A stretch of DNA of 64,000 bases from Shouchella oshimensis (GTDB lineage Bacteria > Bacillota > Bacilli > Bacillales > Bacillaceae_D). Position numbers and translations under genes: made by a program. Each line of letters starts with the position of its first letter. Position 1 is the stretch's first letter. The DNA is taken from contig NZ_KV917380.1 in NCBI RefSeq assembly GCF_002019765.1, forward strand, positions 2,074,700 to 2,138,699. Direction: 5' to 3'. Positions 11,001-19,772 of the stretch are shown here, piece by piece. The notes beneath the pieces were generated by a model. That model saw only the letters and a list, made by a program, of their open reading frames with translations, did not search any database and was not told the DNA's origin.

Positions 11001-12152
11001 TTACTTACTATTAGTATCCTCAAAACCAAACCGTATAAAGTAAATGACGGTGCGGAAAAAGCCAATGTCATTTAAAATAACGATGAGCACCAGCAAAACA
11101 GGACCTAAGAACAGACCAAAAGCGCCGAACAATTGTAATCCTGCAAAAAGTGAAATGAGTACAGCAACTGGATTTAAGTTCATATTGGAAGAAAGAACTT
11201 TTGGCTCAAGCATTTGACGAACGATCACGATAATGACATAGAGAATCGCAATACCAAGGCCACCAGACATATCTCCTGTTACAAATAGGTAAATGAACCA
11301 CGGGATTAAAATAGTGCCTGTTCCAAGATAAGGAAGTAACTCTGCAATCCCTACAACAATGGCTAGCATCCATGCATTTTCAACATTAAGAATGAGCAAG
11401 CCAATAAAAACAATTAACGCGGTAACAACCATTAATATTAGTTGAGCACGTATAAAGCCAAACAAACGAATACGAGTCGCTTGGACAAATTCTTTCCCTT
11501 TAGAACGAACTTTACGAGGAACATGTCGATCGTAAACAGACTGATAAAAACTCCAGCTTTTCCCCATGAAATAAATACTTAAGATGATAAATAGAAACGC
11601 AACAAGAAAACTAGGCAAACCAATTAAGATATTGGCTACCACATCTAAAGCAGCCTGTCCGATGTTACCAACAATATTGCTAATCGACGTTCCAAGCTGA
11701 TTTATCCCCTCTGATAGTGGGCTTGTGCCGCCTGAATCAAACTGATCGATTGTGCGAAGAAATTCATGCCATAATGGCAAAATGGTCTCGTTAAAGTAAA
11801 GCTGAATTTTAGCGGCCCCTTCTTCTATCCACATAGGGACTTGTTCAAAAAACTCACGCAAGCTAAAGTAAACAAGAAAAACAATACCAGTTAAAACAGC
11901 ACTTATCGCTAATATGCCGCCAAGTAAACCAAATAGACTGGCAAACCCTTTGTTAAATTTCAACTTATACTGAAAAAATCGTGCTACAGGCTGGAGCATC
12001 CATGCAAACAAAGCCGCAAACCAGAATGGATATGTAAGTGAAAAGACTCTAGCAACAAGCCAACCAAAAAGTATAAGAAATAGGATGATGATGAGTGTTC
12101 GTAACGCCATCCAACCAACTTCTTTAGACAAAGACACACCTTCTTCCAACAT
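11001..12152 (-). CDS. ytvI: AI-2E family / sporulation membrane protein YtvI-like
   Basis: 383-aa polytopic membrane protein of the AI-2E/PerM family. Two N-terminal hydrophobic segments are followed by an amphipathic region (about residues 95-165). Then come further membrane segments with the conserved ELLPYLGTGTILIPWFIY and QMLEPKVLSSNMNLNPV. This matches YtvI, a widely conserved protein of endospore formers annotated as a sporulation integral membrane protein; its transport substrate is not established. The ATG at 12152 has only a weak ribosome binding site. A TTG seven codons in has a better-placed GAAGGTG and could be the true start. Confidence 0.8.
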   Translation of the reverse strand: MLEEGVSLSKEVGWMALRTLIIILFLILFGWLVARVFSLTYPFWFAALFAWMLQPVARFFQYKLKFNKGFASLFGLLGGILAISAVLTGIVFLVYFSLREFFEQVPMWIEEGAAKIQLYFNETILPLWHEFLRTIDQFDSGGTSPLSEGINQLGTSISNIVGNIGQAALDVVANILIGLPSFLVAFLFIILSIYFMGKSWSFYQSVYDRHVPRKVRSKGKEFVQATRIRLFGFIRAQLILMVVTALIVFIGLLILNVENAWMLAIVVGIAELLPYLGTGTILIPWFIYLFVTGDMSGGLGIAILYVIIVIVRQMLEPKVLSSNMNLNPVAVLISLFAGLQLFGAFGLFLGPVLLVLIVILNDIGFFRTVIYFIRFGFEDTNSK

Positions 12153-12222
12153 CGTGTAAGCTTTCTTTCTATCCTTTATTGTATAAGAGTGCTTATTTTA
12201 CTGTCAAATCCAGACAGGTAAG

Positions 12223-12257
12223 CAAAACACCGCACGTCAAAGGAAACGTAGCGGTGT
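12223..12257 (-). terminator. Terminator of motAB
   Basis: On the minus strand the stem ACACCGC...GCGGTGT, with an inner ACGT/ACGT pairing, is followed by TTTT, 18 bp after the motB stop. Confidence 0.8.
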
Positions 12258-12274
12258 GAACAATACTGACATCT

Positions 12275-13042
12275 TTATAGAGCTGGTTCAGCAAGGTTTT
12301 CTAACGGGAGAACAAGAACTTCAACGCGACGGTTCTGTTCTCTTCCTTCTGTTGTTTCGTTAGTAGCAACAGGGTGGTATTCACCGTAGCCTGAATAGGA
12401 AAGCTGACCGGGCTTTAAATAGTCAGATTCTAAGAATAGCTTCATTACATTATATGCACGTGCTCCACTTAAATCCCAATTTGATTCAAAATTTGCGCCA
12501 CCCATCGGAACATCATCAGTGTGACCAGAAATTTGAATATAGCGTGGGGGATCGGAAGCAAGCATAGCGGACAATTGGTCCATTAACTCATGAGAATTCT
12601 GTCTCAATTCGGCACTACCAGAATCAAAAAGAATGCCATCATTAATGGTAATAAGCAGACCTGAAGCACCAAGTTCTGTTTGTAACCGATCAGCAAGTGC
12701 TTTCTCTTCAATATACCCATTTAGGCGGGATTGTAACTCTTCTAACTCCGTTTTTTCAGTTTCTGCTGCTTCACTTAGTAAAGCTTCAACCGATTCTGTC
12801 GATTCTTGTGTCGGACTTTCGTCTTCAACAATTGAGTCTTGGTAATCAAGAACACCTTTTCCACCTAACGTTTCTGAGAGAACAACCCGGAGCTCATCGT
12901 ATTTAGCTTGATCGACTTGACCCATAGCAAATAAAACAATAAATAGAGCAACAAGCAATGTTAACATATCTGCATAAGGGAGGAGCCAAGATTCATCCAC
13001 ATGTTCCTCAGACCGAGATTTAAATCTCCGCTTCTGCGACAT
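12275..13042 (-). CDS. motB: Flagellar stator protein MotB/MotS
   Basis: 255 aa. One transmembrane segment carries the essential ion-binding aspartate in LLPYADMLTLLVALFIVLFA (Asp25). A linker rich in Glu/Ser follows, then a C-terminal OmpA-like peptidoglycan-binding domain (about residues 130-245) with ISGHTDDVPM and NRRVEVLV. It anchors the stator to the cell wall and couples ion flow to rotation. The start lies within the last codons of motA (23-bp overlap). Whether it uses protons or sodium cannot be read from the sequence alone; in alkaliphiles it may be sodium-driven or dual. Confidence 0.92.
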   Translation of the reverse strand: MSQKRRFKSRSEEHVDESWLLPYADMLTLLVALFIVLFAMGQVDQAKYDELRVVLSETLGGKGVLDYQDSIVEDESPTQESTESVEALLSEAAETEKTELEELQSRLNGYIEEKALADRLQTELGASGLLITINDGILFDSGSAELRQNSHELMDQLSAMLASDPPRYIQISGHTDDVPMGGANFESNWDLSGARAYNVMKLFLESDYLKPGQLSYSGYGEYHPVATNETTEGREQNRRVEVLVLPLENLAEPAL

Positions 13043-13826
13043 CGTCTCTTCTCACGCCTCCTTTTCCTCGTTGTTGTTCCTTTTCTTCTAGATATACACT
13101 TAAATATTCTTCAACTGAACGAGGAGAACTTCCTCCAATAATGGCAACTGTGCCTTCAATAATCATGTGCTGATGCAATACTTCCATAGTTGATTTTCGC
13201 TTTAATTTGTTTGCAAAAGGATGCCAAAGCACATATCCAAAGAAAATACCGAGTAATGTTGCCACGAACGCTGCCGCTATAGACTCGCCTAACATAGTAA
13301 TATCATCTAGGTTTCCTAGCGCAGCAATGAGACCTAAAACAGCTCCTAACACACCAAGACTGGGAGAATATGTTCCGGCTTGACTAAATATCGCCGCTCC
13401 AGAAGCATGACGCTCTTGCATAGCGTCAATTCGTTCATGTAAAGAATGACGAATGTAATCAGGATCTTGTCCATCAATCATCATTCGAATGGCTTGCTTA
13501 AAAAAAGGATCTTCAATCTCATCAATTTTTCCTTCTAACGCGAGCATACCGTCTCGTCTCGAAATCGAAGCATAATCAACGAACTGTTCGATAATTTCCT
13601 GCTGAGTCATACCCTTTCTATCTGAAAAAAGAACCCGAAATAACTTAGGGATTCGTTTTATATCTGCAAAAGGGAATGCAATAAAAACGCAAGCAAATGT
13701 TCCTAGCACAATTATGACGATGGCGGCAGGATTTAACAAAACCTCAAGACTTGAACCTTTTAAAAGCATACCAAGCACGAGTGTACAAATACCAAAAAAT
13801 ATACCAATGAATGATGACTTATCCAT
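13020..13826 (-). CDS. motA: Flagellar stator protein MotA/MotP
   Basis: 268-aa four-helix membrane protein. Two N-terminal transmembrane helices are followed by a large cytoplasmic loop with charged residues that contact FliG (RKGMTQQEIIEQFVDYAS), and two further helices (GVLGAVLGLIAALGNL and AFVATLLGIFFGYVLW). It starts at an ATG after AAAGGAG and is translated together with motB. A sigma-D-like promoter lies upstream, which fits motility genes. Confidence 0.93.
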   Translation of the reverse strand: MDKSSFIGIFFGICTLVLGMLLKGSSLEVLLNPAAIVIIVLGTFACVFIAFPFADIKRIPKLFRVLFSDRKGMTQQEIIEQFVDYASISRRDGMLALEGKIDEIEDPFFKQAIRMMIDGQDPDYIRHSLHERIDAMQERHASGAAIFSQAGTYSPSLGVLGAVLGLIAALGNLDDITMLGESIAAAFVATLLGIFFGYVLWHPFANKLKRKSTMEVLHQHMIIEGTVAIIGGSSPRSVEEYLSVYLEEKEQQRGKGGVRRDDVAEAEI

Positions 13827-13871
13827 GTATGTCTCCTTTTAATGTTAATTTAAGAATACGTCTCACCATTT

Positions 13872-13898
13872 AAATCGGTTGAAATGATTCCACATTGA
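13872..13898 (-). promoter_or_regulatory. Sigma-D-like promoter of motAB
   Basis: On the minus strand, TCAA, 15-bp spacer and ACCGATTT resemble the B. subtilis sigma-D consensus TAAA-N15-GCCGATAT (3 of 4 and 6 of 8 bases, exact spacing). It lies 46 bp upstream of the motA start. Confidence 0.5.
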
Positions 13899-14023
13899 AG
13901 GTTCATACTTGATTTCATTGTTTGTTCACAAGAATTGAGTCTAAAGAATGACGATAATATGGGTAAAATTGCATAATAATTCTCCAATTGTCCATAGTAG
14001 AGGAGAGGAAGAGGTGTATACAA

Positions 14024-14869
14024 ATGGTTTATTTCTCGTTACGATGGCTATTTGTTGTGATTGGAGCTATCATTGCTGCTGTTGCAATTGAATTATTTTT
14101 GTTGCCGAATCATATTATAGATGGCGGAATAATAGGCATATCGCTAATTCTAAATCGTCTCTCAGCAATCAATTTTGGACTACTCGTTTTTATCATCAAC
14201 CTTCCTTTTTTATACATTGGTTATAAACATTTAGGGAAAGGTTTTTTTATTTACTCTCTACTAGGTATTGTCGGACTAGCCGTTACAGAGGCGATTTTAC
14301 ATCAGTTTCATTTTGCTCCAATTACTGATACACCTTTATTAGCAACAATCTTTGGAGGGCTGTTATTAGGAATTGGTGTTGGGATCGTTATACGAAATGG
14401 CGGGGCCATGGATGGAACTGAAATCTTATCATTAATTCTTACAAAACGATTACCGTTCACTGTTGGTGAGTGCGTTCTTGTTTTTAACCTTTTTGTTTTT
14501 GCTTGGGCGGCCTTTGTTTTCGGAATTGAGAACGCTATGTATTCCGTTTTAACGTATTATGTTGCCGCAAAGGCAATTGACACAGTTGTTGAAGGGCTAG
14601 ATGCAACAAAAGCGGTGATGATTGTGTCGAGTCATTACGAAGAATTAACAACGATTATTACACAGCGGTTAGGAAAAGGGGTAACACGCTTAAAAGCGCA
14701 AGGAGGTTACGAAGGGGATAAAAAAGATGTGCTTTATGTTGTTGTAAAACGAATGGAAGTTATTCAGTTGAAAAAAGCGATTTATGAAGTTGATAAACAT
14801 GCTTTTTTCACTATTATCGATGCCCATGAATCAAGAGGCTCAACCTTTAAACAAAAAGAGGATCACTGA
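14024..14869 (+). CDS. YitT family membrane protein
   Basis: 281 aa. Five or six hydrophobic segments span residues about 8-185. The characteristic DUF161 motifs are visible (NHIIDGGIIGISLIL near the start, RNGGAMDGTEILSLIL in the middle). A cytoplasmic C-terminal DUF2179 domain follows (LGKGVTRLKAQGGYEG...VVVKRMEVIQLKK). Function is unknown in general; the family is common and multicopy in Bacilli. The ATG at 14024 follows AGAGGTG and gives the usual 280-residue length; an upstream in-frame TTG at 13988 is less likely. Confidence 0.88.
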   Translation: MVYFSLRWLFVVIGAIIAAVAIELFLLPNHIIDGGIIGISLILNRLSAINFGLLVFIINLPFLYIGYKHLGKGFFIYSLLGIVGLAVTEAILHQFHFAPITDTPLLATIFGGLLLGIGVGIVIRNGGAMDGTEILSLILTKRLPFTVGECVLVFNLFVFAWAAFVFGIENAMYSVLTYYVAAKAIDTVVEGLDATKAVMIVSSHYEELTTIITQRLGKGVTRLKAQGGYEGDKKDVLYVVVKRMEVIQLKKAIYEVDKHAFFTIIDAHESRGSTFKQKEDH

Positions 14870-14957
14870 ATATGTGATACAGTTTCAGCTCTTTCCTCTT
14901 GTTTGTTTATCCGTTCCAGAACCTACGAAATGGTTGTTTCAAATCCACCCAGTAACG

Positions 14958-16172
14958 TTAAATGTTTGACCGGTACGATCGATACGTTCTTCCTTTCCAA
15001 AATAAAAGCAAAGCTATTAGTAGCCCAATGACAGAAAAAACGAAAATAATCGTTTGAATGTCTATTCCCCTTGATACGAGTAGTGTCACCCCTGCATATG
15101 CAAGTGGATCAAAGCCGTTCATAGCGAGAAAAATAATGCTCATTACTCTCCCCATAATACGAGGATCCGTATCTTCTTGCGCAGAAGAAAAGAATGGAAT
15201 GGCGACAAACGTCATGGTGAATCCAAGCATAAATGCTAAGATGGTTACAGCTGTTAAATTAGGAATTTGGCTAAAGGCTAATGCGACAATCAATGTTGCG
15301 ATCAACCCGAGGATTGATGTTAACCCTCGGTTACGAAGTTTAACAGTGCCGATTATGACTGTGCTTACGAGCATGCCAATAGCTAAAGAGGCTTCAATAT
15401 AGCTAAGGTTAATGGGTGATCCTCCATACGTTTCAACTAAAATCGGTATGGCAATGGAAATCGCACCGAAGGCAAAAAAGTTTAACGTAATTAAAATGAA
15501 AATTCCTGTTACTAAAAAGGAATTTGCTTTTACATAAGAAAAGCCTTCAAGAAGATCTCTAAAAGGTGTTTGCTTAACGGTATTTTCAACAGGACCCTCT
15601 TTTAAAAATCGTGGAAACATAAAGAAAGCAGACAAAAAAACGATGATCATTGCTGTTAAGTAGCTCGAAGTGATACCACCAAACTCCATGATGGTTCCTG
15701 CAACAATAGGACCGACTACAAAGCCAATTTGGCCTAATCCTTGGATAATGGCATTGGCTTGTTTGATTTGATTTTTTTCAACCATTTTTGGTATTAATGA
15801 GGTTCCTGCTGGCCCTGAAAACGCATCTAACGTTCCAAATAAAAAGCCTATTATCAGAAGATAGCTAAAACTTAGTTGGTCCGTAGCATGCAACAAAAAT
15901 ACGATCAGTAAGAGGAAGCCTTGAATGGTACTCGTGCTAAACATAATCGTGGTTTTCTTAAATTTATCGGCTAGAACCCCTCCAAACGCCATCATTAAAA
16001 TACGTGGTACTGTGATTGCAATAAGAATAATACCGAGAGAACTCGCTGAACCTAGCTCAGCAATAACAAACCATGTTGTGGTCATAAAAAACGTACTAAA
16101 GCCAATAATCGCTAAGAAACTGGCAATAAATAAAAAGATAAAGGGGTAATTTTTAATTAATGGTTTTTCCAT
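14958..16172 (-). CDS. MFS transporter, drug-efflux type, 404 aa
   Basis: Major facilitator with about twelve hydrophobic segments. The loop 2-3 motif reads GGVLADKFKKTTIM, the standard motif-A shape. A central charged loop (about residues 185-215) separates the two halves. It resembles the enterobactin-exporter/macrolide-efflux-like group, but the substrate cannot be inferred. It is a single gene, with its start after AAGGATG and no partner regulator next to it. Confidence 0.82.
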   Translation of the reverse strand: MEKPLIKNYPFIFLFIASFLAIIGFSTFFMTTTWFVIAELGSASSLGIILIAITVPRILMMAFGGVLADKFKKTTIMFSTSTIQGFLLLIVFLLHATDQLSFSYLLIIGFLFGTLDAFSGPAGTSLIPKMVEKNQIKQANAIIQGLGQIGFVVGPIVAGTIMEFGGITSSYLTAMIIVFLSAFFMFPRFLKEGPVENTVKQTPFRDLLEGFSYVKANSFLVTGIFILITLNFFAFGAISIAIPILVETYGGSPINLSYIEASLAIGMLVSTVIIGTVKLRNRGLTSILGLIATLIVALAFSQIPNLTAVTILAFMLGFTMTFVAIPFFSSAQEDTDPRIMGRVMSIIFLAMNGFDPLAYAGVTLLVSRGIDIQTIIFVFSVIGLLIALLLFWKGRTYRSYRSNI

Positions 16173-16332
16173 GGAGAATCATCCTTTTCAACTAGAATAC
16201 AGTTCATTCTAGATGGTGACGGTACGTCTTATGCAAGGGCTCTTAATGTTTTTTTTCGTCTTCTTAACGTCTTATGGTAATCTTGTAAGGGACATTCGAA
16301 TAAAACAGAATGTAAAAAGGAGAGAGTAGTCA

Positions 16333-16803
16333 GTGGAAGTGATTTATTTTGCAGGTGGCTGCTTGTGGGGTGTGCAAGCATTTATTAAAACATTACCAGG
16401 TGTATACGGAACAGAAGCTGGGAGGGCAAACGGAACAAGTCAGTCTCTTAAAGGGCCCTATGATGGCTACGCTGAATGTGTAAAAACGACATTCGATCCT
16501 ACTGTTGTATCCGTGACTGATTTAATGGATTATTTCTTTGAAATCATTGACCCGTATAGTGTGAATAAACAAGGTATAGATAGTGGAGTGAAATATAGAA
16601 CAGGTGTCTATAGTGAAAAAATCGAGCATGTAAACGAAGCACGAGAATTTATTGCCGCAAGAGCTGATGCTAGTCGAATTATGGTTGAAGTAAGCCCTCT
16701 CCAAAACTATGTAAAGAGTGCTGAAGAGCATCAAGATCGACTAGACAAACATCCGAATGATCAATGTCACATACCGAAAGCGTTGCTACACAAGTATAAG
16801 TAA
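16333..16803 (+). CDS. msrA: Peptide-methionine (S)-S-oxide reductase
   Basis: 156 aa. The catalytic cysteine sits in FAGGCLWGVQA near the N-terminus, with Leu where most MsrA proteins have Phe (GCFWG). Other family features are the IDPYSVNKQGIDSGVKYRTG segment and the SAEEHQDR region. It reduces the S-epimer of methionine sulfoxide in proteins. The GTG start follows AAGGAGA. Only one or two further Cys are present (one near the C-terminus in NDQCHIP), a possible resolving cysteine. It is followed closely by dbpA. Confidence 0.88.
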   Translation: MEVIYFAGGCLWGVQAFIKTLPGVYGTEAGRANGTSQSLKGPYDGYAECVKTTFDPTVVSVTDLMDYFFEIIDPYSVNKQGIDSGVKYRTGVYSEKIEHVNEAREFIAARADASRIMVEVSPLQNYVKSAEEHQDRLDKHPNDQCHIPKALLHKYK

Positions 16804-16858
16804 AGCCCTTTTCCTGTTTTATGGAAAAGAGCGTATGCTTAAGAGAATGAGGTGTTCC

Positions 16859-18295
16859 ATGAAAGACAAACGATTTTCTACGTATCCTATAAGCGCGGAA
16901 ATCAAGCGCGCATTGACTTCTTTACAGTATATAAACCCGACAGCTATACAGCAGAAAGTGATTCCGTTGGTCATAAGAAATGAAAATCAAGATTATGTTG
17001 TGCAATCCCAAACAGGTAGTGGAAAGACCGCTGCATATGGAATTCCACTATGCGATAAAATTGATTGGGACGAGAACAAAGTCCATTCATTGATTCTAAC
17101 ACCAACGAGAGAACTTGCCGTTCAAGTAAAAGAGGATCTAACAGCTATCGGTCGATTTAAACGACTTCAAGTAAAAGAAATTTTTGGGAAGCAGTCGTTT
17201 GAAAAACAAAAGTGGAGTTTAAAGCAAAAAACCCATGTTGTAGTTGGAACCCCTGGGCGTATCCTCGATCACTTGCAAAAAGGGACGCTGGATGTATCAA
17301 AACTACAGTATCTCGTTATCGATGAAGCGGACGAGCTGTTTAATCGTGGTTTTCTTGATCAACTAGAGGGAATTATTCAATTTTTACCAGAAACGCGAAC
17401 AAACCTGCTGTTTTCAGCAACCTTTCCAGATGCATTGCAGCAGTTAATAGAACGAGCATTAAGTGAACCACACTTTCTTGTAAATGAAGAGAAAGAAGTG
17501 ACTCCGGCCATTCACCATGCAGTTGTTGAGTCGACTAAACCGATGGACATACTGATACGCCATGTGCTTAGCGCTGAACGACCGGATCATGCACTAATCT
17601 TTTGTGAGACACAAAGAGACGTTGATCAACTTTATCGTACGTTACATACTTCTATTCCTGCTTTGGCAAAACTTCATGGTGGGATGAGGCAAGAAAAACG
17701 ACTACAGGCTATGTCTCAATTTAAAGCAGGTTCGTGTCGTTATTTAATCTCAACCAATTTATCGGCTCGCGGAATTGATGTACATGGATTAGACCTTGTC
17801 ATACATGCAAGTTTTCCACAAACGGTTGAAGACTATATTCACCGAACAGGCAGAACTGGAAGAAACGGCGCTATAGGTAAATCCATTTTATTAATGAAAC
17901 CTGTGGAAAAGGAAGCTCGTCTATTACTTGAAGAAGAGCTTGGTTTTTCATTTGTTGAACAAGTGAAGCCGATTGTCTCCGTGGAACAGCAATTGAGTTT
18001 TTACCAAGAGAAAAAGAACGTTCACGTTTCGACGAATAAGAAGCGGATTGACGAAGGGATTACAAAACTTTATTTAAATGGTGGAAAACAAAAGAAGATT
18101 CGTCCTGGAGACATTGTTGGTACCATCACCTCTATACCAAACGTAGATGCTAACGATATTGGTGTTATAAGCGTTGAACAAACAGCAAGCTTTGTTGATA
18201 TTCTAAATAATAAAGGGACTTATGTTCTTGAGCATTTACGGACAGCAACGGTGAAGGGGAAGAAGTTAAAAGTCCATCGGGCGAAAAAGGAATAG
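16859..18295 (+). CDS. dbpA: DEAD-box RNA helicase DbpA/YxiN-like
   Basis: 478 aa, the length of B. subtilis YxiN. Motifs in order: Q motif region PTAIQQKVIP, motif I SQTGSGKT, Ia PTRELAVQ, GTPGRILDH, II VIDEADEL (DEAD), III FSAT, IV-V with STNLSARGIDV, and VI HRTGRTGR. The last 75 residues form a DbpA RNA-binding domain (ITKLYLNGGKQKKIRPGDIV). In homologues this domain targets hairpin 92 of 23S rRNA, so a role in large-subunit ribosome assembly is likely. The ATG at 16859 follows AGGTG; the longer in-frame extension is within msrA and unlikely. Confidence 0.92.
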   Translation: MKDKRFSTYPISAEIKRALTSLQYINPTAIQQKVIPLVIRNENQDYVVQSQTGSGKTAAYGIPLCDKIDWDENKVHSLILTPTRELAVQVKEDLTAIGRFKRLQVKEIFGKQSFEKQKWSLKQKTHVVVGTPGRILDHLQKGTLDVSKLQYLVIDEADELFNRGFLDQLEGIIQFLPETRTNLLFSATFPDALQQLIERALSEPHFLVNEEKEVTPAIHHAVVESTKPMDILIRHVLSAERPDHALIFCETQRDVDQLYRTLHTSIPALAKLHGGMRQEKRLQAMSQFKAGSCRYLISTNLSARGIDVHGLDLVIHASFPQTVEDYIHRTGRTGRNGAIGKSILLMKPVEKEARLLLEEELGFSFVEQVKPIVSVEQQLSFYQEKKNVHVSTNKKRIDEGITKLYLNGGKQKKIRPGDIVGTITSIPNVDANDIGVISVEQTASFVDILNNKGTYVLEHLRTATVKGKKLKVHRAKKE

Positions 18296-18306
18296 CGGGG
18301 GCTTAG

Positions 18307-19104
18307 ATGATTCAATACAAGACAGGCAATCTAACAGTGTTCCAAAGTGCACTATATAAGACAAACGCAGCGATTGTGGAAACGAATGATGCCATTATCA
18401 TGACAGATCCCAACTGGTTACCGACTGAAGTGGATCAAATAAAGGATTATCTTAAACTCAATTTTGGAAACAAACCACTCTATATTATTTATACTCATAG
18501 TGATTTTGACCATATTATTGGTGCTGGAGCATTCCCAGAAGCAAAAGGAGTAGCGACTAGTCAATTTGTCACCAACCCAGAAAAAGAAGCCATTTTAGAA
18601 AAAATAATAGCGTTTGATCAAACGTATTATTTAAACCGGAGCTACAAACCTACCTATCCTACTATTGAAGTTGTGGTAACACATAATAAACAACAGCTAC
18701 GATTAGGTTCACAAACAATAACATTTTATCACGCCCCTGGTCATACAGATGATTCTCTTTTTACCGTTATTGAACCAGAAGGGATCTTTCTTTCTGGAGA
18801 TTACTTGTCTGATGTTGAGTTTCCCTTTATATTTAGTAGCTACCAAGACTACCTGCAAACAATGGTGTTAGCTGAAACCATTTTAAATCAGCATACGATA
18901 GCTATTCATGTACCTGGGCATGGTTCAGTTACTTGCAAAAAAGAGGAACTTGATAAAAGATTGCGTTCCTCTAATAGATATTTAGCTCAGCTGACTAAAG
19001 ACGATAAAGAGTTTGAAATGACTTTACGTCAAGAATATTTATTTTTTGAAGGTATGAAACACATTCATGCTATGAATAGACAAATGGCCAAAAAGGAAGA
19101 ATAA
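18307..19104 (+). CDS. Metallo-beta-lactamase-fold hydrolase, 265 aa
   Basis: MBL-fold protein. The metal motif reads THSDFDHIIG, so Asp replaces the second His of the usual HxHxDH. Later ligands are present (HAPGHTDDSLF and VPGHGSV), as is an Asp in SGDYLSDV. The substrate is not known. The gene follows dbpA by 11 bp and is probably cotranscribed with it. Its original terminator was split by the insertion sequence that begins 47 bp after its stop. Confidence 0.75.
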   Translation: MIQYKTGNLTVFQSALYKTNAAIVETNDAIIMTDPNWLPTEVDQIKDYLKLNFGNKPLYIIYTHSDFDHIIGAGAFPEAKGVATSQFVTNPEKEAILEKIIAFDQTYYLNRSYKPTYPTIEVVVTHNKQQLRLGSQTITFYHAPGHTDDSLFTVIEPEGIFLSGDYLSDVEFPFIFSSYQDYLQTMVLAETILNQHTIAIHVPGHGSVTCKKEELDKRLRSSNRYLAQLTKDDKEFEMTLRQEYLFFEGMKHIHAMNRQMAKKEE

Positions 19105-19203
19105 GTCTCTTATATGAGTTTCATTTTAAGTAGAAAAAAAGACCAAATCAGGTGCTGCACCCCAAATGTTAGAGAGAAATCTAACGACTGGGGTGTTTTT
19201 TCT

Positions 19204-19764
19204 ATGGCAAAATATAGTGACGAATTTAAACGAAGAATCGTTGAAGAATACCATCAAGGATCTTTAGGGTATAAACTGCTGGCAAAGAAGCATGGGATCC
19301 CCTCGAAATCTGTTATCCTTCGTTGGGTCAGCGCTTATCGTACTTTGGGTCCAAACGGACTTACTCGAAAACAAACACAAACCGTTTATCCTGTTCATTT
19401 CAAAAAAGATGTATTAAACTTTATGAAGCATACAGGAGCTTCTCTCCAAGAAGCAGCGAATCAGTTTGGGATCAATAATCCATCCCTGATTGTCAGTTGG
19501 AGACTCTCTTTTGAGAGACTTGGGTTGGAAGGACTGGAACACAAACCGAAAGGACGACCATCCATGTCTAAAAACTCCCATAAGAAACAATTAAATAAAG
19601 AGAACAGCCAAACGAGAGAACAAAAATTAGAGCGTGAAAATGAGCTTCTCCGTTTGGAGATTGCCTATTTAAAAAAGTTGAAAGCTTTTCGAGAGGATCC
19701 GGAAGGATCTCTCGAAAAGCACAAACAGCGCTGGCATTCGAGCTCAATGAAGAATTCCGATTAA
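19204..19764 (+). CDS. IS150-type OrfA, helix-turn-helix protein
   Basis: 186 aa with two related helix-turn-helix segments (residues about 8-55 and 65-110, e.g. YKLLAKKHGIPSKSVILRWVSAY and LQEAANQFGINNPSLIVSWRL). A leucine-rich coiled-coil tail (EQKLERENELLRLEIAYLKKL) follows. It binds the inverted repeats and is the N-terminal half of the transposase when ribosomes shift frame near its end. The ATG at 19204 was preferred over 19114, which lies outside the element. Confidence 0.88.
   Translation: MAKYSDEFKRRIVEEYHQGSLGYKLLAKKHGIPSKSVILRWVSAYRTLGPNGLTRKQTQTVYPVHFKKDVLNFMKHTGASLQEAANQFGINNPSLIVSWRLSFERLGLEGLEHKPKGRPSMSKNSHKKQLNKENSQTREQKLERENELLRLEIAYLKKLKAFREDPEGSLEKHKQRWHSSSMKNSD
19671..19719 (+). 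promoter_or_regulatory. Programmed -1 frameshift signal of the IS transposase
   Basis: The heptamer A AAA AAG (19671-19677) is in the OrfA reading frame. Seven bases later a strong stem-loop begins: CTTTTCGAGAGGATCC pairs with GGATCTCTCGAAAAG, one base bulged, loop GGAA. A -1 shift enters a frame that stays open through OrfB to 20591. This is the standard IS3-family layout for making OrfAB. Confidence 0.9.
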
Positions 19765-19772
19765 AGGATGTA

